From Myrica gale (Eukaryota > Streptophyta > Magnoliopsida > Fagales > Myricaceae), in NCBI GenBank assembly GCA_963930655.1, contig OZ005602.1, forward strand, positions 2,115,501-2,179,500: a stretch of DNA of 64,000 bases, in the 5' to 3' direction. Position 1 is the stretch's first letter. Each line of letters starts with the position of its first letter. Positions 1 through 9,730 of the stretch are shown here, piece after piece. Made by a program: the position numbers and the translations under genes. Under the pieces are notes generated by a model that worked only from the letters and a program-made list of their open reading frames with translations, had not been told where the DNA came from and did not search any database.

Positions 1-989
1 ATCTGATGTCCGAAATAACAAAGCCAGATAGACTAAACTCTCCAAGGAATACACACCAACAACAAGAGAAAACAATGTTGCAAGGACAAAAACCTAGTTA
101 ACAAATTAGCTTCCTTCTCAGCAGTAGCCAGTTCAATACACAAACTCAGAGAAGTGTATGATTGTAATTTAATGCAAAAGCTAGGTTAGCAGGCACAGAT
201 ATCCTCCCAAATACTCAGACCACCTTTTGCGCAATTAATACATGCAAGGTAAGCTAGGAATTAGTTGGTGCCTGGGAGAACTCTAAGGTGGTGTTGGATT
301 GTTAAAATTTTGGGGTGGTTAAAATTTGGGGGTGTTGGAGTTGGTGAAAAAGTGAAGAGAGAGATGATTTGAATGATTTTTTTTATATTTATTTGGAGTG
401 AAAAATGATGATTTGATGGGGGGCCAGAGAATTTTGTGTAGTTTTAGGCAACGCTTAAAATAATTGAATTCTTGATGAAGCTATGTATGAAACCTATGAT
501 CATCATTGATCAGCTTTTAATGCAAATGGTTATAAAACATTGAAATAGTGGCCTTTTAATGGAATACTAAGTTTGAACTTATATACCATCAGTCCTAGAG
601 TGTAATGCTGTTTTTTTTAATCTCCAATTAGTGATGATGCAATTGTACCTTTTAATGTATCTAAGAACAGAGGAATCTTCATGTATTCGATTTGATGTTA
701 AAACTTGTCAAAGAATATGGAAATAGTAATGAATAGTACTAGGGTTGAAGTGTCTTCTTTGCTATTTTTCTTCCTAGAGTTAATGTTTAAGTCACAGCTC
801 CCTGTGATTAGGGGCTGCTGCCTCTCACCCATTTTGCAGTTGTTGGAGTGCCATTTGTACTTTAGTACATTTGCAGTACATTCGAACAAAGTAACCTGGA
901 TTTGTTTGTTGTTAGTGGTTGGTACTATTGACAATTAGTTTTTTTTTCTGGTTAAGTACTATTGACAAGTAATTTTTCCTGCTGTCTGC
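1..989. other. Upstream flank or intron of the RRM gene
   Basis: No convincing coding sequence is seen. The stretch is AT-rich and ends in a pyrimidine-rich tract just before the RRM exon, as expected of an intron 3' end. Homologues of the downstream protein start with a short separate exon; I could not find it here, so it may lie outside the window. Bases around 290-430 look like a degenerate MITE related to copies near 3050-3350 and 41190-41380. Confidence 0.5.
290..430 (+). repeat. MITE-like repeat, family 1, copy 1
   Basis: The block reads G/T-rich with repeated AAAATTT words, then a GTGAAGAGAGAGATGATTTG-type core and a GTGAAAAATGATGATTTGATG-type core. The same order of motifs recurs at 41190-41380 on this strand and, reversed, at 3050-3350. 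The family cannot be assigned, and boundaries are approximate because no clear target duplication was found. Confidence 0.4.
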
Positions 990-1772
990 ATGAATGCTGG
1001 AAACTCCAGCAAATTTGCTGATGGTGGTGATGGGCGTGAGATGGGTGCCAAACGTCAGCGGGTAGTTGATCCAGGATCTTCTTTCTATGGGCCTCCCCCT
1101 GGCTCAAGCTTTATGTATAATCCATCTCCTTATACCTATGCCAGCCAATCTCCACCTTTCCCTGTTGTCCGTCTTCGTGGTCTTCCATTTGATTGCACAG
1201 AAACTGATGTGGCTGAGTTCTTCCACGGTTTGGACATAGTTGATATTCTTTTTGTCCATAGCGGTGGTAAGTTCAGTGGGGAAGCTTTTTGTGTTTTGGG
1301 TTATCCCCTTCAAGTTGATTTTGCCCTTCAAAGGAATAGGCAGAACCTGGGCAGGAGATATGTAGAGGTTTTCCGAAGTAAGAGGCAGGAATACTATAAG
1401 GCAATAGCAAAGGAAGTTTCAGATGCTCGTGGTGATTCACCACACCGAAGGGCTCAAAGGGCTAAATCTTCTGATGAGGGGAAGGACTCAGCTGATCACA
1501 CAGGGGTATTGCGTTTGAGGGGATTGCCATTTTCTGCTGGCAAGGATGATATAATAGAGTTTTTTAAAGATTTCGTTTTATCAGAAGACGCAGTTCATTT
1601 TACAATGAACTCAGAGGGAAGGCCTAGTGGGGAAGCATTTGTGGAGTTTGCTAGCGCAGAAGATTCAAAAGCGGCAATGGTCAAAGATAGAATGACTCTT
1701 GGGAGTCGATATATAGAATTGTTTCCATCCTCTCAGGCAGAATTGGACGAAGCAGTTTCTAGAGGGAGGTGA
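990..1772 (+). CDS. RNA-binding protein with two RRMs (hnRNP F/H-like), main exon
   Basis: The reading frame encodes 260 residues. RRM1 spans about residues 58-130 (VVRLRGLPF, then GKFSGEAF and RRYVEVF) and RRM2 about 172-246 (VLRLRGLPF, GRPSGEAFVEF, SRYIELF). This paired arrangement, with the LRGLPF and GEAF signatures, is that of the plant hnRNP F/H or GRSF1-like group, nuclear proteins that bind RNA in pre-mRNA processing. A short N-terminal segment rich in Gly, Pro, Ser and Tyr precedes RRM1. The ATG at 990 is the first in frame, but the real exon may begin at a splice acceptor near 1009: from KFADGG onward the sequence resembles homologues, while the first seven residues do not. The C-terminus (AVSRGR, then stop) fits the family, so the 3' end is probably complete. 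The specific RNA target is unknown. Confidence 0.85.
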   Translation: MNAGNSSKFADGGDGREMGAKRQRVVDPGSSFYGPPPGSSFMYNPSPYTYASQSPPFPVVRLRGLPFDCTETDVAEFFHGLDIVDILFVHSGGKFSGEAFCVLGYPLQVDFALQRNRQNLGRRYVEVFRSKRQEYYKAIAKEVSDARGDSPHRRAQRAKSSDEGKDSADHTGVLRLRGLPFSAGKDDIIEFFKDFVLSEDAVHFTMNSEGRPSGEAFVEFASAEDSKAAMVKDRMTLGSRYIELFPSSQAELDEAVSRGR

Positions 1773-4202
1773 CTTCATGTTCGTCCTTTTCTTTAATTTA
1801 TTATTTTGTAGTTTTATGATCTTAACCTTGGATATGATTTCTGCTTTGCTAGTTCCTCCTTTCAGAGTCGTAAGATACCTTCACGTTGTTGTTTGATGAC
1901 TGTATTTTCATTAGAGGTTTGGAACATTAATATAATCGATGGTATCGATCGTATTTTCAAATTCATTTATGCTTGTTAGCTAGTGTTTGAGCATGGACAA
2001 ACGGCTGGATCCCCTTAGAGGTTTGGCCTTGATGTGGTGTCATCATCTTTATGCTCGGTTCCCTATAATCATATTATTGTTCAATTTTAGATTGGTTTGC
2101 TAGGACTTGCTTATCTAAGGGAAAAAAAGGGTCTTACTAACATTGGCCCTTAGACACTATTTTTGCATCATGTCAAGGTTTCCGAAAGGTTATAAAGCAG
2201 CTGGTTGTTACACAAGGTAATGGTCTGTTTTAATGCCTTTTGTTTTACATTATTTGCACAAAGCAGAGTCAACCTATATGCTTTCTGCTCAACCTGCCTG
2301 AAAGACTCGCGGAAATCTCATCCTGACAACCTTGATGTCAATTTGATATATATGGGCAATCTGTAGCCCCTCTCTTGACACCATGACATCAATTGGGAAC
2401 CATAACTTTGTGCAGGAAGCTTGTTCTTTTGTCAGCCAATCCATTTTGGCCCTCAGATTTAACTTCAGTACTTTCCTGTGCTATATAAGCAATGCCTATA
2501 ACTGGAGAGGCATGATTGGCGGATGGAAATTATCATAGTTCTCATTTGACATGTACTACGTTGGAGCTGATTTCAGCCGTAAATGCGCTAACTAACTCGA
2601 TCTCGGCAGCTTGACGGAATTTTACTGCGGTAGCTGAATGTGAAATGATCGTTAGAACATGTTAGGTTTATGCGAACCTGTTAGATTTATGCGAAATGAT
2701 CGTTATTACTTGTTAGATTTTCTCTCAAAGACTGAATTCGAACCCATTGAAATTTCCCTATAAAGAAATATAATCCGATATAACTTTATAAGATAAGAAC
2801 TCGAAATTAGAAGTATATTTACCTAGAATGAGATTATGAGAGCCATTATTACTTGGTCAAGATTAAGAGGTTTTCTCACTGATTAATCTTGTAAAATTAA
2901 TTGTATTTAGCCAAAATAATATGAGATGACATATAGCTGGAGCAGTAAGTTAAGATTGTATTATCCTAAAAAAAAAAACTACTTTTAAAAACTGAAATGG
3001 AAAGGAATACGCTCAGATTAGGCTCCATTGACCTATGTTTGATTACAAAAAATTTACACTTTTCAAAATTTTAACACAATAAAAAATTACAATATAAACT
3101 CTATTTCCATCACATCATTACTTTTTATTGTAATAAATATTAAAAATCATATTTATCTTCACTTTTCACTAAATCTAATACCTTAAAATTTTAACACTCA
3201 AAACAAAATTTTACACTTCCTAAAATTTTAATACAATAAAAAATTACAATATAAACTTTCTCTCCCATCACATGATTATTTTTCACTATAATAAATATTA
3301 AAAAATATTTTTATCTTCAACTTTTCACCCAATCTAATACCCTAAAATTTTAAATACATTTCCACAGTAATAAATAACCTTTGGAATCCCATGCATTGTG
3401 TCTGGAATTTTGTAAGAAGGGGGAAAAACGAGCAGGATCAGACCAAACCATAAATGAATTAAAAATGTCTGTCCAGGTGAAGCTAAGAAACAGGGTGTAC
3501 TGACACAAACACTTGATAAGGGGCCCTTTCCCTGCCCTTTTTTTTGATTTTTTGGTCTTCTTCATATATAGGCTATATTAAACAAATTAAATATAATCGT
3601 ACGTAAACTAAGGAGAATCTTAACTAGTAAAAAAAACTATAAGTTAACTGTTCCAAGGGCAGCCAACAGTCCTGCCCTGATTAATTCCTAATCCGTATAA
3701 TCCCCAGGGTGCACAAACATTGAAAGGTACTCCTCTCTTTCCCTCTAAAATTTTTCATGGTTTTTTGTTTTGTGGGTGGAACCAATTGGTCTTCTATTTG
3801 AAAAAAAAAATTAATTTAACAAAAAATAATGCCAATTAAATATAATTGCAGTTGATTTATCTTTAAGTAGTTGAATCTATATGAATAAATAATACTTAGT
3901 AAGTAATACAAGTTACATTAAATGTTGTAGGATACAGATAATGTATTTTTCTCTTAGAATTTAACTATTCAATTTGGACCGTAAATTGAAGAGGATCCCA
4001 ATCTTTAAAAATATCATTTTGCAAGTTCGAACTTACAAGCATCACTACCATCCACTTAATGTAATTATGCACGAGTATGAACCATAACACCAACAAACAC
4101 TGCTTTTTTTCAGAAGCAAGAGGCAAAGGAAAAAATATCCTAATAATCTGTTTGTCTTCCACGGGCAGCGGGCAACCGGTGCCATGAATTATTCCCAATC
4201 AA
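1773..4202. other. 3' flank of the RRM gene and gene-poor spacer
   Basis: The first several hundred bases are probably 3' UTR and downstream sequence of the RRM gene. From about 2640 the DNA is AT-rich and contains the reversed MITE-like repeat at 3050-3350. No supported gene is seen; the short open frames here lack recognisable domains. Confidence 0.5.
3050..3350 (-). repeat. Tandem pair of MITE-like repeats, family 1
   Basis: Two successive copies of about 140 bases each contain AAAATTTTAACACAATAAAA-like sequence, then ATTACAATATAAACT, a TCACATCATTACTTTTTA-like core and ATCTAATACCTTAAAATTTT. They are reverse complements of the repeats near 290 and 41190. No coding sequence is present. The tandem arrangement suggests insertion next to, or into, an older copy. 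Confidence 0.5.
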
Positions 4203-4211
4203 TTATAATCC

Positions 4212-4583
4212 GAGGAACGCTTGGCGTTCGCCTTGCGTTCGCCTCGCGTTCTTCTGCCGAATATAAAATTCGTTTCTTGGCGTGGGCCCCGTTTCCAGCG
4301 TAAACGTTATGCTTTTTAATTTAGACCGGTCTTTAAGCTTAGACCGGTTTGCTTCTCCTGCCTCTTTAGCTTCGAGGGTCTCTCTCTCCCCACACATTTG
4401 CCCCCAAATCGTTCTTGTCACCCTCCCCGAGCTCCCGCCCCCAAATTTAAGCATCCCTCTCTCCCCGTCGATTTTGCCCCAAATCAAACATTCCCGAACC
4501 AAAATTTGCTTGGCTGGGTTTCGGGCGGCTGGAAATCTACTGTAAGTCTTGGTTTTGCTGGGTTTCGCCCCTAAATCTACTGT
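4212..4583 (+). repeat. MULE left terminal inverted repeat
   Basis: This is the reverse complement of 8577-8948 with only scattered differences by eye. It includes a paired AGACCGGTCT-like motif around a HindIII-type AAGCTT, several CCCC runs, and ends in AAATCTACTGT. Open frames in both directions across it are by-products of its composition and recur in all three TIR copies. Confidence 0.9.
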
Positions 4584-4977
4584 AATTTATTTTTTCAAAT
4601 ATATACTTAAGGCATTTTTTCTGTTCTTTGACTTTAGAAGATGAATTTGAACGGTGAACCCATTAGCTTGATCATGTCTGGGACATTTAATTTTCCTCTG
4701 TGTAGGACATTTAAGATTAGCTTGGATCTGTGTGGGACATTTAAGAGTTTTATGAAATTTTGTGAAATAGTAAGAAGATATATGTTTGACTATTTTTTTT
4801 TAATATTTATTGTAGCACTTCTTAACTTGAGCATGAATATAGTAAACTTCTACCGGTGCAAGTGTTAGATTGAATTATAACTAATGTAATGAGTATGACA
4901 AAAGTTCTTGGACATGTTTCTATTTGGAAACTAATGCAGATAATCGCGTCAATTGTTTGCTTTTGCAGTTATTCTAA

Positions 4978-5255
4978 ATGGAGTGTTCAAGTTCACGCTT
5001 GGAGAATGAGGGAGAAGTTGAATCTGAATACAACGACAATGATTTAACGGACGAAGATGACCCCGAAATTGGTTAGACTTGTCATATTGATAATTTAGCG
5101 TCAAATTATTTTTTTGGTTCCCAAATAAGGTTTTTTGAAAATTGCATTTCTTATTTATTTTTTTATGTAATTTAGAGTTGGGCGATAAAGAAGAAAATGA
5201 TGTGCTGTATGAGGTGATAGATGAAGCTGATAAATGTGAAGAACCTAAGCAATAG
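4978..5255 (+). CDS. Small acidic spliced frame inside the MULE (function unknown)
   Basis: An ATG at 4978 opens a frame that reads through a likely intron. Exon 1 is 4978-5071, the donor is G|GTTAG, the acceptor is TTTAG|AG and exon 2 is 5176-5255, ending in TAG. The joined product is 57 residues and strongly acidic (for example LTDEDDPEIE at the junction). A possible upstream acceptor (TTTTGCAG) lies just before the ATG, suggesting a 5' UTR exon. Acidic N-termini preceding the DNA-binding domain occur in FAR1/FHY3-type MULE-derived proteins, so this could be the stub of an internally deleted transposase gene, but no diagnostic domain is present. A captured host fragment is an alternative. 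Confidence 0.35.
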
Positions 5256-5341
5256 TGCGGGGGGAAAATGATGTTATGTAAATTCGCCATGTGCAATTTA
5301 TTTGTGTGGGGGCTGATTTTTGTTTCTAGTTTGGATTTGGG

Positions 5342-5719
5342 TTGTTTATTTTATTTTTATTATTTTTTGGGGGGCTTAAAGGTGAAGCAATAGTGGCGGG
5401 TATTGGCAATATAGCTGATGCAAATAAGCTCACTGACGATAAAGTACCAGCTGAAGGGGTGTTGGTGATTGCTGATGGCAGCAAGGGTTCACCACTCCTT
5501 GAGGGACTGCTGGAAGGGAGATCAGGTGTTTGTGTGTCATGTGGATCAAAGTTGCGTGCAATTGTGTTGGAGTGCTTCTATACGAGTGAGAGGGCTAAAG
5601 GGCCCGTGATTGGTGTACTTGTTAAAAGGCTTGCCAAGTGGGGGTGCTTCTTGTTTTTGAGTTCCAGTTACATATATCTGTATTCCCGTTCTTTGCCCAA
5701 ATTTTGCCTTGTAATATGA
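5342..5719 (+). other. Open frame inside the MULE, unrecognised
   Basis: This 125-codon frame has a hydrophobic start and then a stretch (KVPAEGVLVIADGSKGSPL and following, with a VSCGSKLRAIVLE segment) whose composition looks like real protein. It matches no family I recognise. It lies downstream of the acidic mini-gene in the same orientation and could be a further exon or a captured gene fragment. The first 20 or so codons are low-complexity and probably not coding. Confidence 0.25.
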
Positions 5720-6020
5720 ATTGTGAGCCCCTGTAGGCTTTTTAGATGAATAGTCTCTTACTTCTACTGGTTTTTTTTGCCCAAATCTTACTTCTATTCG
5801 TTAATAACGTTAAATTACAATAAATAACAATCTAATTTAGTACTGGAACGGTCTATATTAGAGCTAGCCAAAAGAACTTAATTTACAATAAATAACTTAC
5901 AAATTAATTTACCAAAACTTACAATAAATAACAAATAAACTTACAACTTAATTCACCAAAATTTACAATAAATAACAAATAAACTTACAACGTAATTCAC
6001 CAAAATTTACAATAAATAAA

Positions 6021-6910
6021 TTTTACACGGGAGCCTCGGGGTGGCCCTGCCAACAATCGGAACCCTTTCCCGATGTCTGATTTAAACAAGCCCCATATCA
6101 TCACCACCTCATACTGTCAATTACAGAAACAGAGCAAAGACAACTATATATTGTACAACACTCAGCATATTAAATAATTAGCATTCTGGCATTGACTACA
6201 TTGTTTCGTTGAATCTATCAATTGAAAAAAGGAAATGCTGGTGTTTCTTATATAATAGCAACGAAGAAAAAGTGTTACAAACACGGGAGGCTCAGATTCA
6301 TCTTTTCTCAGAAAGGGAGAAAGGGAACACCGACCATGGCTGCAACAGAGAGCTGCCCGTGCAAAATGGCATGAAAGACATTTTACACGGGAGGCTCTGA
6401 GTCGCCCCGCCATCAAACGGACCCCTTTCCCGATATCTGATTTAAACATGCCACCATATCATCACTGCCTCATACATTCAATTACAGAGAGGGATGCGTA
6501 AATTTGGGGGCGAAAGCTCGGGGAGGGAGACAAGAACGATTTGGGGGCAAATGTGTGGGGAGAGAGAGACCCGTGAAGCTAAAGAGGCAGGAGAAGCAAA
6601 CCGGTCTAAGCTTAAAGACCGGTCTAAATTAAAAAGCATAACGTTTACTCTGGAAACGGGGCCCACGCCAAGAAACGAATTTTATATTCGGTAGAAGAAC
6701 GCGAGGCGAACAGGAGAAGGAGGCTCAGTTTCGCCTTTTCTCAGACATAGGAGAAAGGGCAACTCTGACCATGGCTGCAACAACGAGCTGCCCGTGCAAA
6801 AGGACGTGATAGTCATTTTACACGGGAGGCTCGGAGTCGCCTCGCCAAGAATCGGCACCCTTTCCCAGTATCTGATTTAAACATGCCCGCATATCATCAC
6901 TGCCTCATAC
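6021..6910 (+). repeat. Three copies of a 95-bp repeat inside the MULE
   Basis: Copies begin TTTTACACGGGAG and end near CCTCATAC at 6021-6114, 6381-6475 and 6816-6910. The second and third are extended upstream by a further related segment of about 95 bases (about 6288-6380 and 6720-6815) containing CCATGGCTGCAAC and GAGCTGCCCGTGCAAAA. The extra partial TIR at 6483-6714 sits between copies two and three, so duplication probably accompanied the event that placed it there. Confidence 0.75.
6483..6714 (+). repeat. Internal partial third copy of the MULE TIR
   Basis: This block matches the right TIR (from about 8697) in the same orientation, including the GGATGCGTAAATTTGGGGGC start, the paired ACCGGTCT motifs and the TTTTATATTCGG segment. 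It stops after GCGAGGCGAAC, lacking the final 26 or so terminal bases. It is therefore a broken end, not a functional terminus. Confidence 0.85.
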
Positions 6911-6911
6911 C

Positions 6912-7650
6912 AGCAAAACATACACAGAGACAAGGCAGGATGAACAAGACAAACCCAACAAAATAATGAGATACAAAACATAAATCCATAATTTTGACAT
7001 CCCAATCAGTAAAAATCCACCTGCTAAGTCAAAGAACATAAACAATCAGATATATACAAGCATATATTTGTCAAAAAACATTGCTATAACAGAATGCAAG
7101 AATTGTTTGAACAAAATAACCAAATTGAGACACATTGATAACCGAATTACACAAAAGCTAGCCTAGTCCCAGCAAAACCCACACAGAGACAAGGCAAGAT
7201 GAACAAGGCAAACCCAACAAAATAATGAGATACAGAACATAAATCCATAATTTTTACATGCCATAATCAGTAAAAATCCATCTGCTAAGTCAAAGAACAT
7301 GAAAACAATCAGATATATACAAAATCTATTTGAAAAAAAAAACATTGCTATAACAGAATGCAAGAACTGCCACACAAAATAACCAAATTGAGACACATTG
7401 ATAACCTAATTACACAAAAGCCAGCCTAGTCCCAGCAAAACCCACACAGAGACAAGGCAAGATGAACAAGGCAAACCCAACAAAATAATGAGATACAGAA
7501 CATTAATCCATAATTTTTACATGCCATAATCAGTAAAAATCCATCTGCTAAGTCAAAGAACATGAAAACAATCAGATATATACAAGCATTTATTTGAAAA
7601 AAAACATTGCTATAACAGAATGCAAGAACTGCCACACAAAATAACAAAAT
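6912..7650 (+). repeat. Three tandem copies of a 259-263-bp repeat inside the MULE
   Basis: Copies start with AGCAAAAC(C/A) at about 6912, 7171 and 7434 and run through CAAACCCAACAAAATAATGAG, ATGCCATAATCAGTAAAAAT and TTGCTATAACAGAATGCAAG. Copies two and three are nearly identical, while copy one is more diverged. Open frames on the minus strand recur once per unit and are not considered genes. Confidence 0.85.
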
Positions 7651-7734
7651 TTACAGTAGATTTCGGACCGAAACATGCAAAACTCAAACTTACAGTAGAT
7701 TTGACACTGAAACATAGTCGAAATCCAGCCAGGT

Positions 7735-8345
7735 GAAACCAGCCCAGCCCAAACCATGTCGAAACCCAGCCCGAAACCCAGCCCCGACCCAGCCCCAACC
7801 CAGCCCAAGCCCCAGCCCCGACCCAACCCAAACCCCAGTCGAAACCCAGCCCCAACCCCAACCCAGCCCAACCCAGCCCAGCCCCAACCCCAACCCAGCC
7901 CCAACCCCAACCCAGCCCAACCCAGCCCAGCCCCAACCCCAACCCAGCCCCAACCCAGCCCAGCCCCAACCCCAACCCAGCCCCAACCCAGCCCAACCCA
8001 GCCCAGCCCCAATCCCAACCTAGCCCCAACCCAGCCCATCCCCAGCCCAGCCCAAACCCCAGCCCAGACCCAGCCCAAACCCCAACCCAGCCCCGACCCA
8101 GCCCAACCCCAACCCAGCCCCAACCCAGCCCAGCCCCGACCCAGCCCAAACCCCAACCCAGCCCCGACCTAGCCCAAACCCAGCCCCAACCCCAGTCGAA
8201 ACCCAGCCCCGACCCAGCCCAAACCCCAACCCAGCCCCGACCTAGCCCAAACCCAGCCCCAACCCAGCCCCAACCCCAGTCGAAACCCAGCCCCAACCCC
8301 AACCCAGCCCAGCCCCTGTCGAAAACCAGCCCCAACCCAGCCCCA
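7735..8345 (+). repeat. C-rich minisatellite (AACCCAGCCC-type units), G-rich on the minus strand
   Basis: About 600 bases consist almost only of AACCCAGCCC and CCAACCCAGCC variants with occasional GTCGAAACCCAGCC interruptions. The minus strand carries dense runs of three or four G separated by short loops, which fits the pattern for G-quadruplex formation. Long open frames exist in all phases (Pro/Gln/Asn/Ser on plus, Gly/Trp/Leu on minus), but they follow from composition and are not called genes. Confidence 0.9.
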
Positions 8346-8369
8346 AACCCTGCCCAAACCCTGCCTGAT

Positions 8370-8580
8370 TTGGGTGCAAACGCGGAGAGAGAGAGGGAGA
8401 CGGGGGGGATCTAGGGTTTGGGGGGGCGACATTTCAATTTGGGGGCAGACGGGGAGAAACAGAGAGGGGCTCGGGAGATTTAGGGATTGAGGGGGCAGAC
8501 GAGGAGAGAGAGAGGGAGACGGGGAGATCTAGGGTTTGGGGGGGTGGCATTTCGTTTTGGGGGCAGACGGGGAGAGACAG
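8370..8580 (+). repeat. Subterminal G-rich direct repeat of the MULE
   Basis: Two related units of about 120 bases contain GAGAGAGAGGGAGACGGGG, GATCTAGGGTTTGGGGGGG and TTTGGGGGCAGACGGGGAGA. They sit directly inside the right TIR. No such block lies inside the left TIR, so this is a subterminal repeat rather than part of the TIR. Confidence 0.7.
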
Positions 8581-8948
8581 TAGATTTAGGGGCGAAACCC
8601 AGCAAAACCAAAACTTACAGTAGATTTCCAGCCGCCCGAAACCCAGCCAAGCAAATTTTGGTTCGGGAATGTTTGATTTGGGGCAAAATCGACGGGGAGA
8701 GAGGGATGCGTAAATTTGGGGGCGGGAGCTCGGGGAGGGAGACAAGAACGATTTGGGGGCAAATGTGTGGGGAGAGAGAGACCCTCGAAGCTAAAGAGGC
8801 AGGAGAAGCAAACCGGTCTAAGCTTAAAGACCGGTCTAAATTAAAAAGCATAACGTTTACGCTGGAAACGGGACCCACGCCAAGAAACGAATTTTATATT
8901 CGGCAGAAGAACGCGAGGCGAACGCAAGGCGAACGCCAAGCGTTCCTC
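8577..8948 (-). repeat. MULE right terminal inverted repeat
   Basis: This mirrors 4212-4583 and ends in GAACGCCAAGCGTTCCTC, immediately followed by the 9-bp target duplication. The last 40 or so bases contain short imperfect repeats of AACGC(A)AGGCG. Confidence 0.9.
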
Positions 8949-8957
8949 TTATAATCC

Positions 8958-9730
8958 CTAGGATACATTGAAGTTTGAACTTAGCTCTCTCCCTCTCTCG
9001 CTCTGGGTGTTGCTTAGGGCAGCGGGCAGACCTTATACTATATTGCTCCCTTCAATATAAGTCATAAGTAGCTCCCGTGAAAATCACTCGCTCCATCTCC
9101 TTCTCCCTTTATTATAGGGTTTAATTAGGGGTTCTCAGTCCTTTATACTGAAGTGGGTCATTGTCTCATAGGTTGTTTAGGCTTGAGGTAAGTTGTTCTC
9201 ATCAAACTCACGGGGCTTCCGAAAAGATACCTGGTACTCATGATTTTGGGAAGGGTTAAGTACTATGAGTTTCTATGATTAGAGCTGGTCCGAGGTAGTT
9301 GTGCGTTTTTGTTGGCTAGGGAGAGAATAGACCATGCGTGTTCTTGATCTCTTATGGGTTTTCTCATAAAAGTTCCCGGATTAGTCTCCTCCTAGAAACC
9401 CTGATTTTGGGCTTTGGGAATTCAAAAGTGTGGTCTCCGATCTCCATATAGATTGGGTGTCGCCTGATCAGTAGTCTGAGCCTGGAAGTTTTTGTTTCTA
9501 AAGGATGGTCACTGCTCTTTTTTACCACTTTTGAGTCAAATCTCGTCGCTTTAAAGAGTTACCATAGAGTTTCGTAGTGTGTGTTTATGTTTTAGCAAGC
9601 TTTCCTCTCTAAACCTAAGAATAAAGTTGTAGCTAACGCTTGCCAGATTCAATATACGCTGTGATTTGTACTTCTTCACTGCTCTATAGCGAATTCGAAA
9701 TCTAGCAGCAGCTTTATCTCTCCGTTTAAA
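8958..9730 (+). promoter_or_regulatory. 5' region of the SMR gene with a probable leader intron
   Basis: A CT-rich tract (CTCTCTCCCTCTCTCGCTCT) at about 8983-9003 looks like a plant promoter or 5' UTR pyrimidine patch. A good splice donor (GAG|GTAAGT) is at 9188 and a possible acceptor (TCTAG) is near 9703, so the leader may contain an intron of about 0.5 kb. Several ATGs between them would be upstream ORFs if it were not removed. The transcription start cannot be fixed from sequence. Confidence 0.4.

Larger units (their letters stand above)
4203..8957. mobile_element. Mutator-like element (MULE) with 372-bp TIRs and 9-bp TSD
   Basis: The element proper runs 4212-8948. It is bounded by the perfect 9-base direct repeat TTATAATCC at 4203-4211 and 8949-8957, the target-duplication length typical of Mutator elements. 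The ends are long inverted repeats, 4212-4583 and 8577-8948, starting GAGGAACGCTTGGCGTTCG. No transposase is recognisable inside, so it should be non-autonomous. It contains a small spliced acidic frame (4978-5255), a third partial TIR (6483-6714), tandem repeats (6912-7650) and a G-rich minisatellite (7735-8345). The clean target duplication and very similar TIRs argue for fairly recent insertion. It ends about 0.8 kb upstream of the SMR start codon. Confidence 0.92.

Noticed and set aside
705..938. 77-codon plus-strand frame upstream of the RRM exon
   Set aside because: It ends before the exon, lacks similarity to the expected N-terminal exon and is antisense-overlapped by an equal-length frame.
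4203..4545. Open frames on both strands across the MULE TIRs
   Set aside because: The same frames recur in all three TIR copies and reflect low stop-codon density in GC-richer repeats.
7163..7647. Hydrophobic minus-strand frames of 73-77 codons in the MULE
   Set aside because: They occur once per tandem repeat unit and look like a product of the AT-rich repeat, not a membrane protein.
7735..8345. Telomere-like repeat
   Set aside because: The unit is AACCCAGCCC-like, not the plant CCCTAAA unit, and it lies inside a defined transposon.
7590..8432. Long open frames on both strands (Gly/Trp/Leu-rich on minus, Pro/Asn/Gln-rich on plus)
   Set aside because: They arise in several phases at once from the AACCCAGCCC minisatellite; no start context, domain or codon signature of a gene.
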